From NCBI GenBank assembly GCA_037045045.1, contig JBAOHL010000005.1:62001-126000 (forward strand): DNA of 64,000 bases, in the 5' to 3' direction. The translations under genes and the position numbers were made by a program. This DNA comes from Phosphoribacter sp037045045 (GTDB lineage Bacteria > Actinomycetota > Actinomycetes > Actinomycetales > Dermatophilaceae). The notes under the pieces were generated by a model, which did not search any database, was not told the DNA's origin, and saw only the letters and a list, made by a program, of their open reading frames with translations. Positions 44,130 through 51,611 of this stretch are shown piece after piece; within the stretch, counting starts at the first letter, position 1, and the number at the start of each line of letters is the position of its first letter.

Positions 44130-44519
44130 ATGACCGAACTGACCTACCCCGAGGACCTCCGGTACACCTCCGACCACGAGTGGGTCCGGGTGATCGAGGG
44201 CGGGCGAGTGCGGATCGGGATCACCGACTACGCCCAAAACGCGCTCGGCGACGTCGTGTACGTCTCGCTACCCGAGGTGGGCACCACGGTCGCCGACGGC
44301 GATGTCTGCGGCGAAGTCGAGTCGACCAAGTCGGTGAGCGACGTCTACTCGCCGCTGGCCGGCGACGTCACGGCCGTCAACGAGGCCCTCGACGCCGCGC
44401 CGGAACTCATCAACAGCGACCCGTACGGCGAGGGCTGGATGTTCGAGCTGGCCCTGGCGTACCCGGCGACCGCCGAGGCGTTGCTTGACGTCACGGCATA
44501 CCGCGAGACGCTCGGGTAG
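44130..44519 (+). CDS. gcvH: Glycine cleavage system H protein
   Basis: 129 residues. Lipoyl carrier that shuttles the methylamine group from GcvP to GcvT. Lipoyl lysine is Lys67 in VESTKSVSD. GCGAGGAGCGTC precedes ATG. A TAGGGT box at 44083-44088 overlaps the previous stop and could be its promoter. gcvP lies 4.2 kb downstream under a riboswitch; gcvT is not in the window. Confidence 0.96.
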   Translation: MTELTYPEDLRYTSDHEWVRVIEGGRVRIGITDYAQNALGDVVYVSLPEVGTTVADGDVCGEVESTKSVSDVYSPLAGDVTAVNEALDAAPELINSDPYGEGWMFELALAYPATAEALLDVTAYRETLG

Positions 44520-44661
44520 CCCCTGCCTGCCGCGCCGACCTGGCTGCCGGGGGACCGAATGCCCTATTCTGCCTGGACGGTCGGCTCGGCTCCGGCACTG
44601 GCCGCCTACGCCGGGCGGATGTCTCCCGCCCCCTCCCGGCCCGATTGGAGATCGAACGCAC

Positions 44662-45099
44662 ATGACGGACCACCCCAGCCGCCCGCCGGCGCCGAGACCC
44701 GGCGAGCCGACGACGATGCGCTTTCGGGGGCTGGGGGAGCACGAGGCGGTCGACCACGAGCGCGGCCTGTCTACCGAGGACGAGGCGACCATTCAGGCCC
44801 TGCGCCCAGGCACGGCCCTGCTCGTCGTCCTGCGTGGTCCGAACAACGGCGCGCGGTTCCTCCTCGATGACGACGAAGTGAGCTCGGGGCGCCACCCGGA
44901 CAGCGACATCTTCCTCGACGACGTGACCGTCTCGCGCAAGCACGCCGTGTTCCGCCGCGAGGAGCACGGGTATGCCGTGCGCGACGTCGGATCGCTCAAC
45001 GGCACCTACGTCAACCGCGCCTCGGTCGACGAGGCGACGCTGCGCAACGGCGACGAGGTGCAGATCGGCAAGTACCGCTTCGTCTACTACGTGGGCTGA
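44662..45099 (+). CDS. garA: FHA-domain signalling protein GarA/OdhI
   Basis: 145 residues. An unstructured acidic N-terminus with a PTTMRF site, at the place where PknB/PknG phosphorylate the ETT motif of mycobacterial GarA, and a C-terminal FHA domain with SSGRHPDSDI, TVSRKHAVF and VGSLNGTYVN (the phosphothreonine-binding Arg, Ser, His and Asn). GarA/OdhI inhibits 2-oxoglutarate dehydrogenase and related enzymes when unphosphorylated. TATTCT at 44565-44570 is a plausible -10 box. Confidence 0.9.
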   Translation: MTDHPSRPPAPRPGEPTTMRFRGLGEHEAVDHERGLSTEDEATIQALRPGTALLVVLRGPNNGARFLLDDDEVSSGRHPDSDIFLDDVTVSRKHAVFRREEHGYAVRDVGSLNGTYVNRASVDEATLRNGDEVQIGKYRFVYYVG

Positions 45100-45108
45100 C
45101 CCGCACCC

Positions 45109-45813
45109 GTGCCGCGTCGCAAGGGCCTGACCATCGGGGCCGTGCTGTCCACCCTGCGGGAGCAGTTTCCCGACCTGACGATCTCCAAGATCCGCTTCCT
45201 CGAGTCGCAGGGGCTGCTCAACCCGGCCCGGACACCCTCGGGCTATCGCACCTACTCCGCGGCCGACGTCGAACGGCTGCGCTACATCTTGTCGGCTCAG
45301 CGGGACCGGTTCTGGCCGCTCAAGGTCATCCGAGAGGCTCTCGACGCACTCGAACGCGGCCTCGAGCCGGCCGAGGCCGAGGGATCCGGCCGGCCCGTGC
45401 CGCCCCGAGTGGTCGAAGACCCCGACGTTCCGCAAGCGAGCGCCTTGGCCGCCCCGAGCCAGCTGCGTCTGACCGAATCGGAACTGGTGACCTCGGCGGG
45501 CCTGGACGAGCAGACCTGGACGGCGCTGCAGACTTTCGGCCTGGTGCGCCCGGATCACGGCGGGCACTTCGACGACGACGACCTCGCCGTCGCGACCGCC
45601 GCCGCCGCGTTGGCGGCATACGGCGTCGAACCCCGCCACCTGCGGTCGTTCCGCACGGCGGCCGACCGAGAGGTCGGGCTGGTCCAGCAGATCGTCATCC
45701 CCGCGAGGGCGGCGGGGCGGCGCAGCGCAGAACGTGTGGACCCTACGGCCGACGTGCTCCACCACTGCCTCGCGCTGCATGCCGCCCTGGTGCGCTCGGC
45801 CCTACGGCACTGA
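45109..45813 (+). CDS. MerR-family regulator (Rv1828/FtsR type)
   Basis: 234 residues. Winged helix-turn-helix LTIGAVLSTLREQFPDLTISKIRFLESQGLLNP (landmarks), a linker rich in Pro/Glu, and a helical C-terminal effector domain. Always found after garA in Actinobacteria; the Corynebacterium orthologue FtsR is reported to activate ftsZ. GTG 45109 is ten bases after the garA stop. Confidence 0.88.
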   Translation: MPRRKGLTIGAVLSTLREQFPDLTISKIRFLESQGLLNPARTPSGYRTYSAADVERLRYILSAQRDRFWPLKVIREALDALERGLEPAEAEGSGRPVPPRVVEDPDVPQASALAAPSQLRLTESELVTSAGLDEQTWTALQTFGLVRPDHGGHFDDDDLAVATAAAALAAYGVEPRHLRSFRTAADREVGLVQQIVIPARAAGRRSAERVDPTADVLHHCLALHAALVRSALRH

Positions 45814-46049
45814 CCAGGACCCGGGACGAGGACTGACATGCCCGTCGGGCCTACGTCCGGGTTTTCGCAACCGGGCCGCGCCCCCTGCGGCCCGTCGGCA
45901 CGGGTCGAGCGTGGTGACGTGGCCCCCGACACGGTGTCGATCACGGCCGACAGGTCGTCGTCGGACATCGCCCGGAGCGCCCGATCGAACAGGTTCAACG
46001 CCGCCAGGCGAGTCTTCGCCTCGGCGCACCAGGCTACCGGCGGGCGTCC

Positions 46050-46676
46050 TCAGCCCGGGGAACTGGTGAGTGGGTCCCAGGCCAAGGTGGTGAACGTGGA
46101 GAACGCGCCGTCTCGGATCCGAACGGTCAATCTCGGCTTGACGCCCTTGATCGGTGCACCGTCGAGCCCGTAGGCGAACGGGCCCGTCGGCCACGGCTTG
46201 GTCGTCACCGCCCCGTCGGCGAGCTTCGAGCGCAGGTCGGCAAGCAGGGTGGTCCAGGCGGTTCGCGCCTCTGCGGTGAGGTGCCACCGATGGTCGAAGT
46301 TGTCGACTGCGGCCACCAACGCGGAGATGCTCGGCGAATCCGTGGCGATGAGCTGCAGGAGGCCGACGGGATGGTCGGCGACGGCGCCGGACGGATCGGC
46401 TGGGGTCGCCGACACCGACGTGACGGTGTCACGCACGACGACGTTCCCCGGCAACTGGATGTCGACATCGATCTGTGTACCAGCCGGACCGCGAACGGTT
46501 GCGTCCATGTCCGTGCCACCGAGTTGGCGGGCGGTGGTCGGTGAGCGGAGATCCCACTTCACCGTGGACTCCTTCGTTGCGTCGTGGGAACAGGCACTGC
46601 CCAGCGAGACCAGGGCGGCCACGACCATGAGCCCCGCTCGACGTCGACCACAGCTCACTCGAACCCCACCGCTCAC
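46050..46676 (-). CDS. Putative lipoprotein of unknown function
   Basis: 208 residues from GTG 46676. A basic start, hydrophobic stretch LMVVAALVSLGSAC with a cysteine near residue 31 that could be lipidated, although the lipobox (LGSAC) is atypical. The mature part has TVKWDLRSPTTARQLGG and ends with WDPLTSSPG; no family recognised. It stands in a 1.4-kb segment that interrupts the conserved garA-merR-DUF151-merR order. The start overlaps the stop of a short upstream frame. Confidence 0.6.
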   Translation of the reverse strand: MSGGVRVSCGRRRAGLMVVAALVSLGSACSHDATKESTVKWDLRSPTTARQLGGTDMDATVRGPAGTQIDVDIQLPGNVVVRDTVTSVSATPADPSGAVADHPVGLLQLIATDSPSISALVAAVDNFDHRWHLTAEARTAWTTLLADLRSKLADGAVTTKPWPTGPFAYGLDGAPIKGVKPRLTVRIRDGAFSTFTTLAWDPLTSSPG

Positions 46677-46789
46677 CCGTTTCCCGCGCCGCAGTTGGCC
46701 CCGAGGTCGACGTCCCACGACATGATGATGTCATCGATCCGGTGGACGAGGCGGTACTGCTCGATGAGCCGCGACGTCCCCGCCAACAC
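46673..46789 (-). CDS. Possible 38-residue coupled upstream peptide
   Basis: A short frame from GTG 46789 reading LAGTSRLIEQYRLVHRIDDI...ANCGAGNG ends in a TGA that overlaps the GTG of the lipoprotein gene (GTGA). That overlap is typical of translational coupling. It could also be the tail of a larger gene truncated by the decay seen next to it. Confidence 0.3.
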   Translation of the reverse strand: MLAGTSRLIEQYRLVHRIDDIIMSWDVDLGANCGAGNG

Positions 46790-46816
46790 CGGCTGCGATG
46801 TCGAGGAGGCAGTGAA

Positions 46817-47124
46817 GTGACGCGGCTCGGTCCCACGATCGCATGGGTGCTTGACTCGGATCCGGCGATCAGGTGGCAGGTGCTCCGTGACGTGCTGGGC
46901 CGCGCGTCTGAGGAGCGGGCAGCCGTGCGCGCCGCGGTGGAAACCACGGGTTCGGGGCGCGACTGCTGTCGTTGTAGGGCATCGACGGCCAATGGGCTGG
47001 CGCTGCGTTCGCCTCGGCAGACTTCGACTGGAGCCGCATCGCCGAACTCGACGTCGGCTCACCGTCGCGGTGGGTCACGCTGCGAGCGATGCGCGTCCTG
47101 CGGTGGTGGGACGCTCAGCGCTAG
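46817..47124 (+). pseudogene. Decayed fragment resembling a squalene-cyclase-like repeat protein
   Basis: From GTG 46817 the frame reads WVLDSDPAIRWQVLRDVLGR, the family-type start of actinobacterial prenyltransferase/squalene-oxidase-repeat proteins. A shift near 46943 is needed to continue as GFGARLLSL, then an in-frame TAG at 46975 (where CAG, Gln, is expected) and GIDGQWAGAAF, and the fragment ends at 47122-47124. With a frameshift, a nonsense codon and loss of most of the roughly 300-residue length, it is not functional. Confidence 0.5.
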
Positions 47125-47213
47125 GGACTGTGCCACCGTCATCGACCGCGTCGAACGGCTCGGCGCGAGCTCAGCGCGGCAAACCGGACGAGGTGGAGGA
47201 GTACCGTGAGGGG

Positions 47214-47711
47214 GTGATCGAGGTCGACGTGCTCGGCGTGCGGGTCGAGATGCCCACCAATCAGCCGATCGTCCTGTTACGGGAACGCACCGGCGCTCGG
47301 CACCTCCCGATCTGGATCGGCGCCGCCGAGGCGACGGCCATCGCCTACGCCCAACAAGGCGTCGTGCCGCCCCGACCGCTGACCCACGACCTGCTCAGGG
47401 ACGTCCTCGATGCCCTCGGGCAACGGCTCACCCGGGTGCGGGTCGATGAGCTCAAGGACAAGGTCTTCTACGCGACGCTCGAGGTCGGCGAGATCGAGAT
47501 CTCCGCGCGACCGTCGGATGCCATCGCCCTGGCCCTGCGCACCGGCTCGCCGATCCTCGTGGCCGAGCAGGTCTTCGACGACGCCGGGATCGTCGTGGCA
47601 CCCGAAGAGGACGACGAGGTCGAGCGTTTCCGGGAGTTCCTCGACCAGATCACCCCCGAGGACTTCGATGATCTCGAACCCCGAGGAGAGCAGGACTCAA
47701 CCTCAAGTTGA
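47214..47711 (+). CDS. DUF151 bifunctional nuclease-family protein
   Basis: 165 residues. EVDVLGVRVEMPTNQPIVLLRE, LPIWIGAAEATAIAYAQQG and ISARPSDAIALALRTGSPI are hallmarks of DUF151. Family members have reported RNase/DNase activity, but the cellular role in Actinobacteria is unclear. Acidic C-terminus. It stands between the two MerR genes as in Rv1828-Rv1829-Rv1830. The last codons form half of an operator-like palindrome. Confidence 0.9.
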   Translation: MIEVDVLGVRVEMPTNQPIVLLRERTGARHLPIWIGAAEATAIAYAQQGVVPPRPLTHDLLRDVLDALGQRLTRVRVDELKDKVFYATLEVGEIEISARPSDAIALALRTGSPILVAEQVFDDAGIVVAPEEDDEVERFREFLDQITPEDFDDLEPRGEQDSTSS

Positions 47712-47717
47712 GGTTGA
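47697..47717. promoter_or_regulatory. MerR-type operator palindrome
   Basis: TCAACCTCAA and TTGAGGTTGA flank a single G, a perfect 10-bp inverted repeat. Its CCTCAA/TTGAGG core is the kind of dyad bound by MerR-family dimers (SoxR sites are similar). It overlaps the DUF151 stop codon and stands about 190 bp upstream of the second merR gene, so autoregulation is a fair guess. Confidence 0.6.
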
Positions 47718-47767
47718 TGGTGGCTGTGTGACATATGAGAAAGCGGCGTGTCGCACTCGACCGATTG

Positions 47768-47796
47768 TTGACGGTGAGGTGCCAGGCCCGTACCGT
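47768..47796 (+). promoter_or_regulatory. Promoter of the second merR gene
   Basis: TTGACG at 47768-47773 and TACCGT at 47791-47796 are separated by 17 bp, the best sigma-70-type promoter in the window. GTGCCAGG occurs twice around the -10 box (spacer and downstream), which could be another binding site. Leader of about 105 nt before GTG 47910. Confidence 0.55.
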
Positions 47797-47909
47797 CGGT
47801 GCCAGGCAAAACACGACGATGTAGTTACGACCAGGGATTCCGGCACAACGCAGGCCATGTACACCCCGTACGGCAGGCGGTCCGGAGGTCACGGCCCCAG
47901 GAGGCACCC

Positions 47910-48512
47910 GTGAGTGGCACCGACGCCGACCAGCGTCCCGCGCACGTCGCAACGACGCACGTCGCAACGAGTGGCCAGGGGATGCTCTTCTCGGACGACT
48001 TGCCGCAACTGAGTGAGGACCTCGGCTACCGGGGGCCGACCGCCTGCCGAGCCGCCGGCATCACGTACCGGCAACTGGACTACTGGGCCCGCACCGGCCT
48101 GGTCGAGCCGTCTGTCCGCAGCGCCACCGGCTCGGGCACTCAGCGTCTCTACGGCTTTCGCGACATCCTCGTGCTCAAGGTCGTCAAGCGCCTGCTGGAC
48201 ACCGGCGTCTCCCTCCAGCAGATCCGCACCGCGGTGACCCAACTGCGCGAGCGCGGTGTGGAGGATCTCGCCCAGATCACGTTGATGAGCGACGGCGCCT
48301 CGGTCTACGAGTGCACCTCGGCCGACGAGGTTATCGACCTGCTCCAGGGCGGGCAGGGCGTCTTCGGCATCGCCGTCGGGCGGGTGTGGCGCGAGGTCGA
48401 GGGTTCGCTGGCCGAGTTGCCGAGCGAGCGGGCCGACGAGGAGGAGACCGAGTCCGCCCCGGCGGCCGGGGACGAGCTCGGCGCGCGCCGGGCCGCCCGG
48501 CTGATGGCCTGA
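47910..48512 (+). CDS. MerR-family regulator (Rv1830/McdR type)
   Basis: 200 residues. A short N-terminus with two VATTHVATS-like repeats, LGYRGPTACRAAGITYRQLDYWARTGLVEPS and LYGFRDILVLKVVKRLLDTGVSLQQIR forming the winged helix, then a small C-terminal region. AGGAGG is about eight bases before GTG 47910. The orthologue in mycobacteria has been linked to cell-division control. It lies directly upstream of the glycine riboswitch and gcvP. Confidence 0.88.
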   Translation: MSGTDADQRPAHVATTHVATSGQGMLFSDDLPQLSEDLGYRGPTACRAAGITYRQLDYWARTGLVEPSVRSATGSGTQRLYGFRDILVLKVVKRLLDTGVSLQQIRTAVTQLRERGVEDLAQITLMSDGASVYECTSADEVIDLLQGGQGVFGIAVGRVWREVEGSLAELPSERADEEETESAPAAGDELGARRAARLMA

Positions 48513-48527
48513 TCTGGCCCTGCGCCT

Positions 48528-48700
48528 GGTAGATTCGCCCCGGCCGATCACCCCACGCGGGAGAGCCCTCTCGGACCTTGGACCGGGAGGCGCCGAAGGG
48601 GCAACCTCCCCGGAACCTCTCAGGCGCCAGGACCGCGCGGGCAGGCAACTCTGGAGGCGTGCCGACAGAGGGGGAGCGACGCCAGCACGCCCACCCCGGA
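48528..48700 (+). ncRNA. Glycine riboswitch upstream of gcvP
   Basis: After a TAGATT -10 box at 48528-48533, the leader contains the gcvT-motif landmarks: CGGGAGAG (48558), GGCGCCGAAGGGGCAA (48589), CCTCTCAGGCGCCAGGACCG (48616) and GGCAACTCTGGA (48644). Then GGCGTGC (48656-48662) can pair with GCACGCC (48685-48691) just before the ribosome-binding GGAGGA, suggesting control of translation or termination. One full aptamer is evident; a second is not. Glycine binding should switch on gcvP, whose product degrades glycine. Confidence 0.9.
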
Positions 48701-48707
48701 GGACCCC

Positions 48708-51590
48708 ATGGCCTCGTCCCACCCCGCCGATATCCCCGAGTTCGTCGACCGGCACATCGGTGTCTCCGACGCCGACCTCGCCGAGATGCTCGCCGTCGTC
48801 GGCTACCCCTCGCTCGACGCGCTCGTCGATGCGGCCCTGCCCGGCGCCATTCGGATGGCCGAACCGCTCACCCTGGCTCCCGGCGCGTCCGAGGCGGCCG
48901 TGCTCGAGGAGTTGCGCGAACTGGCCGACCGCAACCTCGTGCAGCGCTCGATGATCGGCCTGGGCTACTACGGCACGGTCACTCCGCCCGTGGTGCTGCG
49001 CAAGGTCCTGGAAAACCCGGCGTGGTACACGGCATACACGCCGTACCAACCGGAGATCTCCCAGGGCCGCCTGGAGGCGCTGCTGAACTTCCAGACCGTC
49101 GTCTCCGACCTCACCGCCCTGCCGGTGGCCGGCGCGTCGTTACTCGACGAGGGCACCGCCGCCGCCGAGGCGATGACGCTCATGCGCCGCAGCGTGCGCG
49201 GCCGACCGGATGCGGTGCTCCTCGTCGACGCCGACGTCTTCCCGCAGACCCTTGCGGTGGTGCGGACCCGGGCGCTGCCGCTGGGCTTGCCGGTCGTCGT
49301 CGCGCCGCTGCACGACGTGGACTCTCCGGAAGCGCTGCGCGCCGCGGCCGGGGACCGGGACGTCTTCGGGGTGCTTGTCCAGTACCCGGGGGCCGGCGGG
49401 CAGGTCCACGACTGGGCGCGACTCGCCGAGGTCGCCCACGAGCACGGGGCGCTGGTCACCGCGGCCGCCGACCTGCTCGCCCTGACACTGCTGCGCCCCC
49501 CGGGAGAGTGGGGCGCGGACGTGGCCGTCGGCACCAGCCAGCGGTTCGGCGTGCCGATGGGCTACGGCGGCCCGCACGCCGGGTACCTCGCGGTCCGGCA
49601 CGGCCTCGAGCGCAGTATGCCGGGCCGGCTCGTCGGACTGTCCGTCGACGCCGACGGGGCACCGGCGCACCGACTGGCCTTGCAGACCCGAGAGCAGCAC
49701 ATCAGGCGCGAGAAGGCCACCTCGAACATCTGCACCGCGCAGGTCCTGCTCGCGGTCATCGCCAGCATGTATGCCGTCTGGCACGGGCCGTCCGGCCTGG
49801 CCGCGATCGCCCGGCGGGTGCACGAATACGCCGGGGCGCTGGCCGCTGGGCTGGCCGCCGGCGGGGTGCAGGTGCTGACGTCCACGCCGTTCGACACGGT
49901 GTCGGTGCGGGTGCCGGGGCGCGCCCACGAGATCCAGGCGGCCTGCGGGCGCGCTGGGGTCAACATCTGGCGGATCGACTCCGACACTGTGTCGATCAGC
50001 TGCGACGAGACGACGACCGAGGACGACCTGCGCGCCGTGTGGGGGGCCTTCGGCGTGCCGGCGGGGTCGCTCACGGACCGCACGGAGCCGGCCTGGCCGG
50101 CCGGACTGGGGCGGACCTCGCCGTACCTGCGGCACGCGGTGTTCCACGACCACCACAGCGAGACGGCGATGCTGCGCTACCTGCGCAAGCTGTCGGACCG
50201 CGACTTCGCCCTCGACCGCGGGATGATTCCGCTCGGCTCGTGCACGATGAAGCTCAACGCGACGACCGAGATGGAGGCCATCACCTGGCCGGCGTTCGCG
50301 CAGCTACACCCCTTCGCGCCGACCGATCAGACCGAAGGCATCCGCGAGCTCATCGACCAACTCGCCGGGTGGCTCGCCGAGATCACCGGCTACGACGCGG
50401 TGTCCCTGCAGCCGAACGCCGGCTCTCAGGGCGAGCTGGCCGGACTCATGGCGATCGCGGCATACCATCGGGCCAGCGGCGGGGGCCACCGCGACGTGTG
50501 TCTCATCCCCTCCAGCGCGCACGGGACGAACGCTGCTTCGGCGGTCATGGCCGGGCTACGGGTGGTCGTCGTGGCCACGACCGAGGGCGGCGACGTCGAC
50601 CTGGCGGACCTGCGGGCCAAGATCGATGCCCACCGCGACACCCTCGCCGCGGTCATGGTGACCTACCCCTCGACGCACGGGGTGTTCGAACAGGGCATCA
50701 CCGAGCTGTGCGAGCTCGTCCATGCCGCCGGAGCCCAGGTGTATGTCGACGGGGCGAACCTCAACGCGCTCGTCGGGCTCGCCCAGCCGGGGCGGTTCGG
50801 CGCCGACGTGTCGCACCTGAACCTGCACAAGACGTTCTGCATCCCGCACGGCGGGGGCGGTCCCGGCGTCGGTCCGGTGGCCGTGCGCAGTCACCTCGCG
50901 CCGTACCTGCCCAACCATCCGCTCGTGCCCGAAGCCGGCCCGGCCACTGGGATCGGCCCGGTGTCGTCGGCGCCGTTCGGGTCGGCGAACATCCTGCCGA
51001 TCTCGTGGGCCTACATCAGGCTCATGGGCGGGGCCGGCCTGACCCGGGCGACCCAGGTGGCCATCCTCAACGCGAACTACATCGCCCGGCGCCTGGACCC
51101 GCACTACCCGGTGCTGTTCACCGGGGCCGGCGGACTGGTCGCCCACGAGTGCATCCTCGACCTGCGCGAGATCACCCGCCAGACGGGCGTGAGCGTCGAT
51201 GACGTGGCCAAGCGGCTCATCGACTACGGCTTCCACGCCCCGACGATGTCCTTCCCGGTGGCCGGCACGTTCATGGTCGAGCCGACCGAGAGCGAGGACC
51301 GTCGCGAGCTGGACCGGTTCTGCGACGCGATGATCGCCATCAAGGCCGAGATCGACGCGGTGGGTCGCGGTGAGGTCTCCGCGGCCGACTCCGTGCTGCG
51401 GCACGCCCCGCACACGGCGCTCGCGCTCGCGGGGGAGTGGGACCACCCTTACGAACGGGCCACCGCGGCCTTCCCCCCCGGCGTGGATCCGGCCAGCAAG
51501 TACTGGCCGCCGGTGCGCCGGATCGACGGGGCGTACGGCGACCGTCATCTGGTGTGCTCGTGCCCGCCGCCGGAGGCGTTCGAGAGCTGA
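48708..51590 (+). CDS. gcvP: Glycine dehydrogenase (decarboxylating), P protein
   Basis: 960 residues, single-chain GcvP. PLP-dependent decarboxylation of glycine and transfer of the methylamine to the GcvH lipoyl arm. Two homologous halves; the PLP lysine is Lys708 in NLHKTFCIPHGGGGPG. FVDRHIGVSDADLAEML marks the start. GGAGGA lies ten bases before ATG. Controlled by the glycine riboswitch in its leader. Confidence 0.96.
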   Translation: MASSHPADIPEFVDRHIGVSDADLAEMLAVVGYPSLDALVDAALPGAIRMAEPLTLAPGASEAAVLEELRELADRNLVQRSMIGLGYYGTVTPPVVLRKVLENPAWYTAYTPYQPEISQGRLEALLNFQTVVSDLTALPVAGASLLDEGTAAAEAMTLMRRSVRGRPDAVLLVDADVFPQTLAVVRTRALPLGLPVVVAPLHDVDSPEALRAAAGDRDVFGVLVQYPGAGGQVHDWARLAEVAHEHGALVTAAADLLALTLLRPPGEWGADVAVGTSQRFGVPMGYGGPHAGYLAVRHGLERSMPGRLVGLSVDADGAPAHRLALQTREQHIRREKATSNICTAQVLLAVIASMYAVWHGPSGLAAIARRVHEYAGALAAGLAAGGVQVLTSTPFDTVSVRVPGRAHEIQAACGRAGVNIWRIDSDTVSISCDETTTEDDLRAVWGAFGVPAGSLTDRTEPAWPAGLGRTSPYLRHAVFHDHHSETAMLRYLRKLSDRDFALDRGMIPLGSCTMKLNATTEMEAITWPAFAQLHPFAPTDQTEGIRELIDQLAGWLAEITGYDAVSLQPNAGSQGELAGLMAIAAYHRASGGGHRDVCLIPSSAHGTNAASAVMAGLRVVVVATTEGGDVDLADLRAKIDAHRDTLAAVMVTYPSTHGVFEQGITELCELVHAAGAQVYVDGANLNALVGLAQPGRFGADVSHLNLHKTFCIPHGGGGPGVGPVAVRSHLAPYLPNHPLVPEAGPATGIGPVSSAPFGSANILPISWAYIRLMGGAGLTRATQVAILNANYIARRLDPHYPVLFTGAGGLVAHECILDLREITRQTGVSVDDVAKRLIDYGFHAPTMSFPVAGTFMVEPTESEDRRELDRFCDAMIAIKAEIDAVGRGEVSAADSVLRHAPHTALALAGEWDHPYERATAAFPPGVDPASKYWPPVRRIDGAYGDRHLVCSCPPPEAFES

Positions 51591-51611
51591 CCGGGCCGCC
51601 GCCGCGGTCAG
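51587..51611. terminator. Shared hairpin between convergent gcvP and sbcC
   Basis: CTGACCG (51587-51593) and CGGTCAG (51605-51611) form a 7-bp stem that contains the stop codons of both genes, which are only 17 bp apart. It is the only candidate bidirectional terminator in the gap. Confidence 0.5.

Noticed and set aside
45838..46173. Plus-strand 111-residue frame opposite the lipoprotein gene
   Set aside because: Antisense to the lipoprotein and without a ribosome-binding site or family resemblance.
46817..47209. Intact gene for a novel protein
   Set aside because: Reading past 46943 in the original frame gives Cys/Arg/Ser-rich nonsense, while another frame resumes a recognisable family pattern with a stop codon, so it is a pseudogene.
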